Assembly (NCBI GenBank): GCA_030323885.1
Contig: CM059198.1
Coordinates: 75,105,045 to 75,169,044 of the forward strand
Source: Branchipolynoe longqiensis
Lineage: Eukaryota; Annelida; Polychaeta; Phyllodocida; Polynoidae
DNA: 64,000 nucleotides
Direction of reading: 5' to 3'
Shown here in pieces: positions 41,611-51,692 of the stretch. Positions within the stretch are counted from its first letter, which is position 1. Each line of letters begins with the position of its first letter. The position numbers and the translations under genes were made by a program. A model generated the notes under the pieces. It was not told the DNA's origin. It saw only the letters and a program-made list of their open reading frames with translations, and ran no database searches.

Positions 41611-41768
41611 AGTATAAATCTTCTTCAAATGAATCCATTGGTATGCAATGATGGAATAATCGCAAGACGACGAAAAGCGAAATTTGATGAGAACAAAAAA
41701 AACAAAATGGCGGTGGGTGTGTGTGAGAAAGACACATGAATCACAGACAATCTTTGTTTTGGTCTCAC

Positions 41769-41801
41769 CTTGGTGGCGCTGTAGGAATTGTAGATACTCA
41801 T
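41769..41801 (-). CDS. Candidate host gene first coding exon
   Basis: Minus-strand ATG (41799-41801) opens MSIYNSYSATK and reaches a strong splice donor AAG|GTGAGA at 41769/41768 after 11 whole codons. Upstream on the minus strand: CACGTG (about 41855) and CGGAAGCGGAAGTGGGG (about 41880-41896), a double ETS site, about 80-95 bp from the ATG, a normal promoter distance. The exon is in low-repeat DNA between SINE-C and a degenerate minisatellite. I do not recognise the protein. Later exons should lie below 41760 but were not found; introns there would be repeat-filled. Confidence 0.5.
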
Positions 41802-41849
41802 GATGACAAGGCGGCTGTGGAGGGAGCCGCGTCCTCAGGTAGTCACTAA

Positions 41850-41900
41850 GGTGGTCACGTGGTGCAAATAGACCACCCCACTTCCGCTTCCGTTCTGTCA
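41850..41900 (-). promoter_or_regulatory. Candidate promoter, ETS and E-box
   Basis: CACGTG and two adjacent GGAAG cores on the minus strand (CCACTTCCGCTTCCG on plus, 41879-41893), upstream of the 41801 ATG. Confidence 0.45.
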
Positions 41901-42024
41901 GTTATTGCGACAATGTGAAGCGGTGCCAAGCACACACTCTCCCTTGAGGTAACACAATGACACTGGGTTCTGTTATTGGAGTCAGCTCACACAGGTCCAG
42001 CTTTCACAGAGCTTCGACTGCTGT

Positions 42025-42480
42025 GCGTTGTGAATCCTATAGACCTTTTCCCTATGAAGCATCAGAGGGCGCGTTGCATCAGAGGGTTTGCTGGTGGTGG
42101 AAATCCTCTATGATATCCTTTCAACACAGAATACTGCACGCACAGCGAGAGAGAGGATATCCACATTACTAGTTCATACAACCGCCACAAGAGGGTCTGC
42201 CGGTGGTGGAAATCATCTACAAGACCAAACCTGTTCTGCAGAGTATAGCTGCTGCCACTTGAACTGCTACCCACTAAATTAGTTCTTTCCACTGCCGTCA
42301 GAGGGCGGGTTGGTGGTGGTAAATCCACTCTCTGACCTTTTTCATAGACTTTCCTGCAATGAGCTGCTAGTGCTACCCACACTTTCAGTTCTTTCCACTG
42401 CCGTCAGATGGCGAGTTCTGGTGGAAATCCTCTACAACCCCTTCTCCACACAGCTGCCACCCATAATATTAATTCTTGCC
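42025..42480 (+). repeat. Diverged copies of the 101-bp unit
   Basis: About four units of 105-115 bp with GTCAGAGGGCGGGTTGGTG, GTGGAAATCCTCTA and ACCTTTTTCATAGACT landmarks. Much more diverged than the 38790 array. Confidence 0.85.
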
Positions 42481-42910
42481 GCTGACGCTGGAGACCTGAT
42501 CAGTTGTGGAAACTGTCTATTATCCAACTCAGAGTCCGCTGGTAAGAAATGTCGCTGGTCAGCGGATAATTAATTGAAAGGCGAAGTCGTCTGCCCGGAA
42601 GCAGTTAGCAGTCCGGTAACAATGGCGGTGACCTGCAGCCCGCTGGTCGCCATGGACTGGTCGCTGGTGGCGCAGACACGAGCTGCTACCTGAACTGCTC
42701 TATACAGTAAGAATCCGTGACACACACCTGTGTCTGTACCTGGCGGCAACCGGAAGAACTACATGAACAGCCCGGAAGTGCCAGAGGAAGGAGCTGCTAC
42801 AGTTGCACAGATGAATATGTGATGTGATGTGCATTATATGTATTATATACTACATATGTTATATATGTATTACATGTACTATATCTATTATGCATACTGT
42901 ATATATACTA
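42481..42910. other. GC-richer stretch, promoter-like words
   Basis: On the plus strand CCCGGAAGC (about 42594), ACAATGGCGGTGACC (42619), then a frame MAVTCSPLVAMDWSLVAQ ending TGA near 42690, and a GTAAGA donor-like site at about 42709. The stop precedes the donor, so it is not annotated as a coding exon; it may be a 5' leader exon or chance. Confidence 0.3.
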
Positions 42911-42937
42911 TATATGCACTAAATATGTTGTAGAAGA

Positions 42938-43090
42938 ATTATACCAGTATAATAACCCAGAATATCCCTCCTGGAGTCTGTCCTAGTCATCTCTTGCTCC
43001 AGCCTCCCCAAACCCAGCTCCGATGGTGGCGCCACCACCCGCTTCACACTGTAACCGCCACTAACTTTACTATATATATATATATATATT
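42938..43090 (-). repeat. G-family block with palindrome and TA run
   Basis: ATTATACCAGTATAAT (42938-42953), then CCAGCCTCCCCAAACCCAGC and GTAACCGCCACTAAC; reverse of the block at 63790-63966. TA run at 43070-43090. Confidence 0.7.
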
Positions 43091-43329
43091 CTATATGTAC
43101 CTTGCATTATATGTAGTATATATACATAATTCACTATATACACTACATATTATATCTACTGGATATAGCATGCATACTATTTATACAACATATTCATACC
43201 TAAAATGAAAAATATCGAACTAATATATGATTATTTTATGAATAATATATGATTAATATATGAATAATAAATGGCCGTATTTACATGCGTCGTATTGCCA
43301 CATGCATGAAGTAAACTGTCAGTGTGCTT

Positions 43330-43515
43330 ATATTTTCAGCGGTACAGTGAGTGAGCGTAACGGCCGCTGAGACATGGACGAGTAGGTTGTGCCACGTGGG
43401 GAGGACAGGTGGTACCAATAGATGACCTAATGAGTAGAGGTGACCAGCCGATGACTTAGTGGCTGGGGAGTAGATGGGATCTTCCGGCTTATTATACTCG
43501 TATAATGGCTTATAT
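43330..43515 (+). repeat. G-family block with palindrome
   Basis: TTTTCAGCGGTACAGTGAGTG as at 63795, GC-moderate spacer, then ATTATACTCGTATAAT (43491-43506) and GGCTTATATAGC. Confidence 0.7.
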
Positions 43516-43550
43516 AGCATATATTCCATAAATAGACATGCTGGAGTAAC

Positions 43551-43957
43551 GCAAAACGTATGTTAGATGTATGTTAGGTGTATGTTATCCATACCTTGTC
43601 AGTACATGGACTGTATGTTCCCACTGCCTTTAAAGTAGGTCAATGTAGTGCAACATAGTAGTGAACAATGTTTGTCTAATGTACGTCTAACATACATTGA
43701 TGTACACCTAGCGCATACATAATGCACAGCGGACGTAAAATCCACACATTGTCGAACATTGTCATATGTCGAAAGTTTTGCGCATGCACAAAACTTTGCC
43801 GATTCCCTGATGTGCGACGCTATATCTCGACGAACGTCGACATACATTGACAGATACCAACGCACGCGTAACGCATATTGACAAATCCTGCCATTGCAGC
43901 CAAAAATCACATACGTCGGTGTATGTTGGCACGATGCGTCGTAATGTGATAGCCCTT
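43551..43957. mobile_element. M2 element, ACATACATTG dialect (M2b), left-truncated
   Basis: The right end GATGCGTCGTAATGTGATAG then CCC is the reverse of GGGCTATCACATTACGACGC. The interior repeats TGTATGTTAG, ACATACATTGA and ACGTCGACATAC, with the core AAAGTTTTGCGCATGCACAA then AACTTT at 43768-43792. TTA follows the right end. Confidence 0.7.
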
Positions 43958-43984
43958 TTAGACATTGTCTACCGTATTTACCAT

Positions 43985-44200
43985 TAATACCACACATACA
44001 ATATTCACCATTTTATTATCCATACTATGTACACTATCCATATTATATAATATATATTATACCTATGATATGAATACTATGTATGCTATCGAAGCTATCT
44101 ATGCTATGGATGATGTGTATGGTAGCAATGCTTTGCATGATATGTGTATCACGTATGCTATGTATGCTATGTACACTATGTATGCTATGTATATTATGTA
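43985..44200. repeat. ATGCTATGTA-type simple repeat
   Basis: Imperfect TATGCTATGTA and ATACTATGTA runs. Frames are artefacts. Confidence 0.75.
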
Positions 44201-44201
44201 G

Positions 44202-44364
44202 GTAATAGGATAGGGTATGGTCTGGTTTACTCAGTATCGGGATAATGTGACTGAGTGGGATATCGAATCATGACACCAGCAGCATACTCTCCAGTGACAC
44301 AGCACTATAAAGTCGCCATGAGTGTGCGCTGTCTCAAGTCGGTATCCATCCTGATATGACCTTA
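44202..44364 (+). mobile_element. SINE-A, first part of a split copy
   Basis: Body from TAGGATAGGGTATGGTCTGG to ATATGACCTTA; continues at 44649. Confidence 0.85.
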
Positions 44365-44648
44365 AGCCTGGTACACACCTTCCGTATACGATTCACGCGC
44401 TAAAACTGACTGCCCGACGCGACCCGTCACAACCCGACCCATCCCGTTTCCCGACTAAAACTGCCCGATTAATTTTTCGAAGCTTATAAGATTCCAGTCT
44501 TAAGCCCTAAAACTGAGTTTTAAGTCGCGAATCGGAAGGCTCAGGTATGTTAAGGGGTCACACACCTAAAGACAGAAACCGACTAAAACTCAAACTTAGT
44601 TGCAAAACAGGCAGTTTTAGGTTTTATACGGGAGGTGTGTACCGGGCA
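44365..44648. mobile_element. M5 MITE inside SINE-A
   Basis: 284 bp. Left AGCCTGGTACACACCTTCCG pairs with the reverse complement of the right end, TGCCCGGTACACACCTCCCG. TTA flanks both sides (44362-44364, 44649-44651), while intact SINE-A has one TTA there. The 3-bp TTA duplication is the type used by PIF/Harbinger elements. Interior has several CTAAAACTG words. Confidence 0.88.
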
Positions 44649-44700
44649 TTAGATGTTTGTTCGAATTTTACGTCGGTACACCCAAACAAACAAGTTCTGC
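44649..44700 (+). mobile_element. SINE-A, second part of a split copy
   Basis: TTAGATGTTTGTTCGAATTT, ACGTCGGTACACCCAAACAA: diverged tail. Confidence 0.7.
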
Positions 44701-44909
44701 ATCACCAAGTGTGTGTCTGGATATTTGAAACCGAATATATGTCTGGAGAATAATAGAACTAGGCTTCGGTCAAAGGGCCCTGAGAAGTGTGCCATGGTAC
44801 AAGTCTAAACTGGGTCACACAACTGAGTGAGTTTGTGACAGCCTAATAGATGCCTTTCAATGTTTATAAACATCGCGTATGCGCGCGCAGCTTGGCTGCA
44901 GGACGAGGG
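44701..44909. other. Unassigned stretch
   Basis: Contains TCTAAACTGGGTCAC, a short repeat also at 45268 and 54420. Confidence 0.4.
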
Positions 44910-45254
44910 CACACTGCCATTGAGTTTGACGATACACCCAGTGGAAAACGTCGGTTTTATTCAAAATTAATACAAATGCAGAAGCCTAACCTTATAAATG
45001 TTATATAATCTGTTTGTTGAATATGTTTTCTATAAGTGTTCCAAGTGGTTTGTTTCTAGGTTGTGTAGTTTTAGATATATTTCACTTTTTCTGTATGAAG
45101 ATTTCTCACGGCCATTGACAATGCATTGAGTTAGCCGCTTCGCGCAGTGCAAAACGTCAGTTTTATTCAAAATTAATAGAAATGCAGAACCATAACCATA
45201 TAAATTTAATATAATCTGTGTGTTAAGCATGTTTTCTATATGTACTCCAAGCAT
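44910..45254 (+). repeat. R1 left part, tandem pair
   Basis: Two copies in tandem (44910-45120 and 45104-45254) of the 37380-37600 sequence (TCAGTTTTATTCAAAATTAA; ATGTTTTCTATATGTACTCC). Confidence 0.85.
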
Positions 45255-45359
45255 CGCATCGATACAAGCCTAAACTGGGTCACTGAGGGAAGCACAAGTT
45301 GATGCTATGCACCACCTGTGGTAGAACTGCGAACTACTGTATCACGCCATGCACCACCT
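45255..45359. repeat. Short repeat shared with 54410-54490
   Basis: CCTAAACTGGGTCACTG ... CACCACCTGTGGTA ... TATCAC pattern in both places. Confidence 0.5.
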
Positions 45360-45567
45360 GGTCAGCATTATTAGGATAGGGCAAGGCCTGGTTGGCTCAG
45401 TGTCAGGATATTGGAACTGAGTGGGATATTGGGTCACTGATTTCCCAGTGGGGCAGCACTATAAAGTCGTAAAGTCGCCATGAGTGCGCACTGTCACAAG
45501 TCAGTACACATCATGATATGACCGTAGATGTTGCCAGGACATCACACTCCAACAGCCAACCAAATAT
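45360..45567 (+). mobile_element. SINE-A, head-truncated
   Basis: CAGCATTATTAGGATAGGGC to CCAACAGCCAACCA. A local duplication AAAGTCGTAAAGTCG lies at 45471. Confidence 0.88.
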
Positions 45568-45785
45568 TAGCGGAATAAAGCTGTGTCGGCCTGCTTCTCG
45601 ACCATGTGGTGTGCGGTCTGCGTTGCCCCCTTTTCGTGAATAAGGACCTTTCACTCGTCCATAGGACAGGCCCTTCATCTGCCCCGTCTCCTGCACACTG
45701 CCCTGGTGGATCACTTTATCATAGTTTTTTTTAGAAGCTGCAGCCATTGCTATCTGTACCGTCGTCTCCTTCCACATCCTCCAAA

Positions 45786-46037
45786 CCGGACGCGATGGCC
45801 GAATCGGTAGAGCGCAGACTTCCTGGGCGGAAGGTCGGGGGTTCGATTCCCGGTAGATTCAAACCAATGACTTACTAAATTGATACTTGCCCCTTCCTAG
45901 CCAGGTGCTCGGCATTATTCAGATAAGGCAAGGACTGGTTGGCTCAGTGTCAGTATGGTGTGACTGAGTGGGATATCAGGTCATGATGCCACTGGCCTGG
46001 TCTCCCTGTGGGGCATAACTATAAAGTCACCATGAGC
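45786..46037 (+). mobile_element. SINE-A, tail-truncated
   Basis: tRNA-like head (GATGGCCGAATCGGTAGAG; GGGGTTCGATTCCCGG) and body to AAAGTCACCATGAGC, where a 15-bp minisatellite replaces the tail. Confidence 0.9.
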
Positions 46038-46205
46038 TTCAAATGGAAACTTCAAGTGGAAAATTCAAATAGAAACTTCAGGTGAAACCTACAAATGGAA
46101 ACTTCAAAGGGAGACTTCAAGTGGAAACTTCAAATGGAGACTTCAAGTGGAAACTTCAAATGGAAACTTCAAGTGGAAACTTCAAATGGAAACTTCAAAT
46201 TGAGA
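46038..46205 (+). repeat. 15-bp minisatellite, about 11 units
   Basis: ACTTCAAATGGAA and ACTTCAAGTGGAA units. Confidence 0.93.
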
Positions 46206-46247
46206 GAGGTATTGTGTGTGAGAGCGCGATAAAGAGACCCCCGACCA

Positions 46248-46290
46248 CCGATTCCCGATCCCCGATCACCGATCACCGATCACCGATTGG
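46248..46290 (+). repeat. GATCACC short repeat
   Basis: CCGATCACCGATCACCGATC-type units. Confidence 0.85.
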
Positions 46291-46308
46291 CAGCATCTAA
46301 TGAACCCG

Positions 46309-46434
46309 TGGGTTCGAATCCTACAATCTACCAAAACGACAGACGGACACTCAACTCATTCTGGTCATAATATTGTTTGTTTGTTTGTTGTCGTTTTACG
46401 TCCTAGCAACATCTAAGGTCATATCAGGACGGGG
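46309..46434 (-). mobile_element. Two SINE-A fragments out of order
   Basis: Head piece 46309-46372 (GGGTTCGAATCCTAC; ACAGACGGACACTCAACTC) and tail piece 46376-46434 (TTGTTTGTTGTCGTTTTACG ... ATCAGGACGGGG). The body is missing. Confidence 0.75.
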
Positions 46435-46654
46435 TCATAATATATTATGCAGCCTACATATGTGCACATAGGTATATATATACTTGTGTATATATATATG
46501 CATACATAATTACCATTCGCTAGTGGCGCCCCAGTAGTGAAACGAGGAACTAGAGACCGTAGTGCAAAATATATCGGTGGTGAGTATTGGATAGTTAGGA
46601 CTAACTGTGGAAGAAAGTGATTGTTTATATTCCCATAATGCATTAAAAAGCCGA

Positions 46655-46703
<49 letters not shown>

Positions 46704-46867
46704 CGCAGCGAAGGAGGAAGTCAAGGCAGGAAGTGGAAATAAAAAATACTTTATTATATATAAAGTGGGGGGGGGGGGGCAATGTACAATGAGGATATAA
46801 GGATATATGCAATGTACAATAGGGTAATGATATAATAAAGTGAAATGATAAAGTGAGGATAATGTCA
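46435..46867. repeat. AT-rich stretch with (TA)n
   Basis: TA run at 46659-46699 after an F-like end (TGTTTATATTCCCATAATGC). G run at 46768. No gene seen. Confidence 0.6.
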
Positions 46868-47012
46868 GTGTCATGTTAGGGGAGGGGCCCCGAAGAGCCC
46901 TCCGCCAAAAGGGAGGAGAGGGCGCGAGGGATGCCAGAGGGGGCGAGGCGTGGCCCCAGGTGAAGGCGAGGTGGCCCTACGGCTGGGGGCGATGAGTCCT
47001 GCAACCCTGGGA

Positions 47013-48490
47013 TCAGAGGCCAGGGTTGTAGGGGAAAGCGTCATGGGTGGGGTAGACGTGAGTCAGCCCGAGGCAGGCCACCTCGCTCCGGGCGACCTCG
47101 GCACAAGGCCCGAGGAGGTGGGCGCGGCTGAGGGCGTCAGCCAGGACGAGGTCGGCCCCGGGCTTGTGGACGATGGCGAGGGTGAAGGAGCCCTCGGCCG
47201 CCATTAGCCAGAGCTCGCGGGCGCATGTGCCGAGGGCGGCGTCTCGGGCCTTCCCTGAGTCGAGGGAGGCCGCGGAGGCCATGTTGTCGGTATTGATGAC
47301 AACGGTGGCCCCCACATCGTCGTCTGGGAGGAGGGCATGGAGGTCGATGACGAGGTTGACCGCCTCAAGCTGGTGGATGGTCGGGAAGCGGTCGCGGAAG
47401 GCCGAGGAGTACCCTCGGGCATAGCAGTGGGTTGTGGAGTGGGCCCCCCCACCAGTGAGGCAGGAGTCGCACTGGATCACCACTCGGCACACCTCAGGGG
47501 CACGGAGGAGGCAGAGGCCGTTGGTGGCCCGGCCGTAGGCTGCGAACCACCTGAGGTCCCGGAGGGTTCGTCTCCGAGGGTGATGGAGGCAGCCCCATAG
47601 GAGCCGTACCATGAATTTCCTCGCGGGAAGGAAACAGCTACCCACGTGGTTGAGACGCCCGAGGATACTATGGAGTTCCCGGCGTCCGATGGTAGGGCGA
47701 GCGATCCGATCCTCGCAGTCGCGGATGAGGTCGTCGCCTTTGTCAGGGGCGATGCGGATGGTCATCGCCTCACTGTCTATGGTGAAGCCGAGCCAGGTGA
47801 GGCAGACCGCGGTGGGGTGGCACTTCCCGGGGACGACTTCCAGGCCGAGGTCACTGACGAGGGTGATGAATGTGTTGAAGGCCTGGTGGGCCCTCAGGAA
47901 GCTGCGCTCGCACCCGACAAAGTCATCCACGTAGACGAGGGTGTGGAAGCCCTCGTTGCGGAGGACCCAGGCGACTGCGGAGGTGACTCGGACGCAGGCG
48001 GCGCTCAAGGAGCGGCAGCCAAAGGGAAGGGTGAGGGCGATGTAGGTCGCCCCATCGAGGGTGATCCCGTACAGGGGACAGGAGAGGGGAAGATGTCCTC
48101 CATCCAGGTGTAAGCTCCGGGCCCCTCTCCGACGAGGCGGCGGCCCACGTCGGTCACGCTGGGGACCTTGTAGGCATGGGGCCTGCCGAGGAACTCGCAC
48201 CTGGGAATGCCGGCGTTGACGTTCCAGCCTGGGGGGTATGAGAGGTCGACGATGACCCGCCTCTTGCCCGGGTCGGACTTGGGGCGGGTCATCATGGGGG
48301 AGACCTGGGCCCAGGGGGGTGAAGGGTGGGCGTGGAAGGGGCCGGCGAAGACGCCATGCGTGAGCTGGGTGGCGATGAAGTCATGGAGGTGGGGGTGGAA
48401 ATCAGGGGCATCCCGGTGGTTGGTGTAGGTGGGGCGGGGAGGGGTGTTGGCGGAGTAATTGGAGGGGAACCCGAACTCCAGGAGGTCCAC
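47013..48490 (-). pseudogene. Reverse transcriptase / RNase H remnant
   Basis: Two overlapping frames. Frame 1 (48490-48005) has the RT start: KRRVIVDLSYPPGWNVN, then GPGAYTWMED at the first catalytic Asp block. There the sequence loses several residues and shifts frame (about 48095). Frame 2 (to 47013) goes on with CPLYGITLDG, LPFGCRS and the catalytic YVDD (codons 90-93, about 47925-47933), then GKC and LTWLGF. RNase H keeps its acidic set: D245 in QCDSCLTGG, E279 in QLEAVNL, D305 in NTDNMAS, D355 in LADALSR. RT/RNase H copy the element's RNA into DNA. The RNase H and its DIRS-like spacing suggest the DIRS/Ngaro group; no integrase follows. Because of the lost block and frameshift it cannot make an active enzyme. 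Confidence 0.85.
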
Positions 48491-48706
48491 AAGCTCTGTG
48501 TCATGGTAGTCCCGGAGGTGGGTGCGCGATCCGGAGGGCCTCGTAGCCCTGGGAGAAGGTGGGGTAGCACTCCCAGGCAGGGGCGGAGAGGTGGGGCCAG
48601 ATGGAGAGGAGGGTGGGGCGGAAGTCGTGGGGTGTGGGGGCGCAGGAGGGGGCGGCGGGAAGGGTGTCTTGGATGTCGGGATCGACGACGTCGGCGATGG
48701 GTTCGA

Positions 48707-50365
48707 CTAAGTCGCCGAGGGGGGGAAGAAGTGGTGGGGGGAAGTCGGGTCGGGGTGGGGGCGGGGGTGGGGAGGGACGAGGAGGCGCGGTTGTTGCGCT
48801 GGAGAGGTTGGGCGAAATCGGCAGGGGAGGAGGGGAGGGGGGCCCATAGGCCCTGTGGCGGGGGAGGGTGGGGGGGGGGAGAGACGGGGAGGTCGCGTAG
48901 ATAGGCGGTGTCGCCGGGGGAGGGCGCGAGAGGGCGGTGGTGGCGGGGCGGGGAGGGGGCGGGGCAGGGCGGTGGTGGTGGAGCACTGCTGGCGAGAAAA
49001 GGCAGGGGAGGCAGGGGTGGCAGGGGTGGCGGCAGGGGTAGCAGAAGTGGTGGTGGTTAAGCAGTGCTGGCGGGGAGCTGGGTGGTTACATAATCGGCCG
49101 CGGCCGGGCGAGATGAGAGGGCCTGCGGCGTGGGGCACCCCCCGAGATTTAGGTAATCCCATGAGGCGGCCCGGGGTGCAGCCGGCGCCGGGGTGGGAGA
49201 CTTCCGGTGTGCTAATGGGCGCTTCCAGTTTTAGGGAGACGGCCCGGGCGGCGTGGGTGTGGATGACACGGTGTGGACGGTTGATGCGGCGTATGACGTC
49301 ATCAGACGGATGACGCTGACATCTGTGATGGTGGCGGTTGGTCGGGGGATGTGAGGTGCCCTCCCGGGAGGGGGTCTCTGCACGGCGCGGAGGATGCTCG
49401 GGCCGCGTGGCAGGGGGGGCAGCCCCCTTCGTGCATGCGTCGCCCTTTCCGGGTTGGCTGGTCGCCGCCGGACTAAAAACCGCCGAGGGGCTCGCGGTGG
49501 CAGTGGAGGTGTGCTCACATGCGCATTTAGTGTTACAGACCGCCTCGCTGTGCATGGTGAGTATGTGCCTCACGTTGGTGCAGTATGCGCAGGCGTGGCG
49601 CCTCCAGGGACCCTACTCCCCGTACGCCTCACCGGCGGGGGCGAGGTCACACGAGGTGGGGTCGCGGTTCCAAGCCGGGCATGGGAGCCCGTAGGCCTCA
49701 CGGGTGTAGGGGTCCTGGTGTCGGCTTGGGAGGAGCGTGGCAGGGGGGGCGGCGACCGGGCCGCGGGGGCGGTAATGACGTCGAGGCGGACGGCATTGAT
49801 GGCGATGGGGTCGAGCCATCCGTTTGTTGGCCACCCACGTGAAGATTGTCTCGGACCACCGGTGGACCATCGGCCAGGGATGGCTCACGCAGTCACGTTG
49901 TACTGTCAGGTTATGAGTAGGCCCTGGATGGAGTCCGAGGGAAAGGCGGGGTGGGACTCCAGCATCCGAAGGGCGAGATTGTATTCCTCGAGGGTGGCCT
50001 CCCCACTCTTCACCGCCTTTCTCTCGGGGCTTCGCTCAATGAGATCACGGGGGAAGATATAACTGGTCGGGATGCCTCTATGGCATCCGGTGTTTTGTGC
50101 CTCGGCGGACTCGAGAATCTCGCGTACCACCTCGGCTGCAGAGGTAGGGCTGTGGTCAACAGCGGCCCGGGCGGTCAGGGTGAGGAGAGTCCGGGAGGTG
50201 GGTTGCTGGGTCGCGGAGGCGCCGTGCCTCATGTCGCAGAGGTAGATAGGGTGAATGTCCGGGGCCACAATGGGCGGTGCGGCTATCCGGTGGTGTGTCT
50301 CAGCTGCGGCGCACGCGGCGTCGAGGGTTAGCCCCTCCACAAACTCGGCCAGTCACTCCAGTATT
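48707..50365 (-). pseudogene. Gag-like region of the retroelement
   Basis: Frames in order: 50340-49906 (helical, with LTLDAACAAAETHHR, ...RDLIERSPERKAVKSGEA), shift at about 49900, then 49888-49613 (CVSHPWPMVHRWSETIFTWV), shift, then about 49606-48707. The last begins with a Cys/His cluster, HACAYCTNVRHILTMH followed by SEAVC, like a zinc knuckle-type site, and goes on as a Pro/Arg/Thr-rich tail. Position before RT and the Cys/His cluster suggest a structural (Gag-type) protein that packages the element RNA; this is inference. At least three frame changes make it a pseudogene. G-rich runs on plus and the many long shadow frames come from GC richness. Confidence 0.6.
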
Positions 50366-50414
50366 GACGGGGGCGAGCGAGCGAATCAAACGCAATGCAA
50401 GCATTACGACCAAT

Positions 50415-51652
50415 GAGTCAGCCTCACGAAAATGGGCCAATTGGTGGTTTATTTAAGATGTCAGCATCGCAATTCTTAAAGTGTAGTGCATTTCTTTGTT
50501 TTATATTAAATTATTCTAGAAACAAATAAGGTTGTTGTATTTTCTCTAACTTTACATTCAGTATAAATCTAATGGGGCTGTCACATTACGACGTTTCGGG
50601 CCAACGCGTGTCGATGCGCGCCGATGTGTTGGGTTTTTCGGTGAAACGTCGGTACACGTCCGGTACGTTAACGGTATGTTACCGGGGCGTTTCCGGCACG
50701 TCGGTACATAGCAACGTGTGTACCGGCACGTCGGCGGCCGTCGGCGTGCGTCGGTCTGCGGAGAAAGTTTTGTGCTTGCACAAAACTTTCGATGGGCCGC
50801 AAGACGCAGCAGCGTGTTGGTGGGCGCGTTACGGACGCGTTAGCAACACGTCGAACCCGTTATCGGCACACCGGCGGAACGCTGGCAGGACGTTGATCAA
50901 CATCGGTTAACGTTGGCATTTGTTTCGCCATATTGCAAGCGTTCCATCGGCGCGTCTGCAACGTCGCAATGTCGGTGCTCCGCCAGCGTTTCTCAGCGCG
51001 TTGGACGTGTTTTCGGTGCGCATGGACGCGTTGGCAGCGGGTCTGGATGCGCTGCCGGCGTGGAGGCAGTGAGTTGGTATCGTACCAACTCGCTCCCTCC
51101 ATGCCGTCAACGCGCCAACAGTGCGCCGACAACACGCTGACAACACGCTGGGAACCCGCTGGCAGGACATTGACACTTTCGTCCGCCGCGCATTGACACA
51201 CGTTCGCAGCACATTACTAACATGCTACTCACACGCTGCAGTTTCGTCAAACTTTCTCCCAAGATACCGAAAACTTGGACGTGTCCAGCATGCTAGCAAA
51301 TATTGTCCGCGTTGCCGGCACACCGCACAACACATTCCAATGTGACAGGGGTATGAGGACTTTGCAACACCTCTGTCAATGCTAAACCATAAGGATGCTG
51401 ATCGACGCCGACATCCAATGCTCGAAGCCGACAACTTTAACAGATGTCAGCGTCCCAATTCTTAAAATGTTGTGCATTTCTTTGTTTTATATTAAATTAT
51501 CCTAGAAACAAATATGGTCGTTGTATTTTCTCTAACTTTACATTCAGGATAAATTTAAGGACTTTGCAACACCTCTGTCAATGCTAAACTATAAGTATGG
51601 CGATCGACGCTGACAACTTCCCCCAATTGGCCTGTTTTCGAGATCCGGACTC
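50415..51652. mobile_element. M8 element with nested M2c and internal duplication
   Basis: Candidate outer element. The left end GAGTCAGCCTCACGAAAATG then GGCCAATTGG matches the reverse complement of the right end, GAGTCCGGATCTCGAAAACA then GGCCAATTGG. Inside, a segment of about 190 bp (GATGTCAGC ... GACTTTGCAACACCTCTGTC) is present twice; the first is split by M2c. No coding capacity. Confidence 0.6.
50573..51351. mobile_element. M2 element, ACGCGTTGG dialect (M2c)
   Basis: About 778 bp. Ends GGGGCTGTCACATTACGACG and CCAATGTGACAGGGG (reverse of CCCCTGTCACATTGG). Core GAGAAAGTTTTGTGCTTGCA then CAAAACTTTC at 50760-50791. The interior repeats CGTTGGC, ACGCGTT and GTCGGCG words. The same flanking sequence occurs uninterrupted at about 51555, an empty site. 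Confidence 0.85.
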
Positions 51653-51655
51653 ATA

Positions 51656-51692
51656 TATATATCTATATATATATATATATATGTATATATAT
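51656..51692. repeat. (TA)n microsatellite
   Basis: ATATATATCTATATATAT run at the right edge of M8. Confidence 0.9.

Larger units (their letters stand above)
46868..50365 (-). mobile_element. Decayed retroelement with DIRS-like RT/RNase H
   Basis: A 3.5-kb minus-strand block much richer in G+C than its surroundings. Order on the minus strand: Gag-like region (50365-48707), RT (48490-47900), RNase H (about 47470-47120), end near 46868. No LTRs or tyrosine recombinase are seen, so the class is judged from the RT and RNase H only. Several frameshifts and a deletion in the RT show it is dead. The 5' side is cut by the M8 element region at about 50400. Confidence 0.8.

Noticed and set aside
46950..50331. 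Long plus-strand frames in the GC-rich block
   Set aside because: Shadows of the minus-strand retroelement; no domain on the plus strand.
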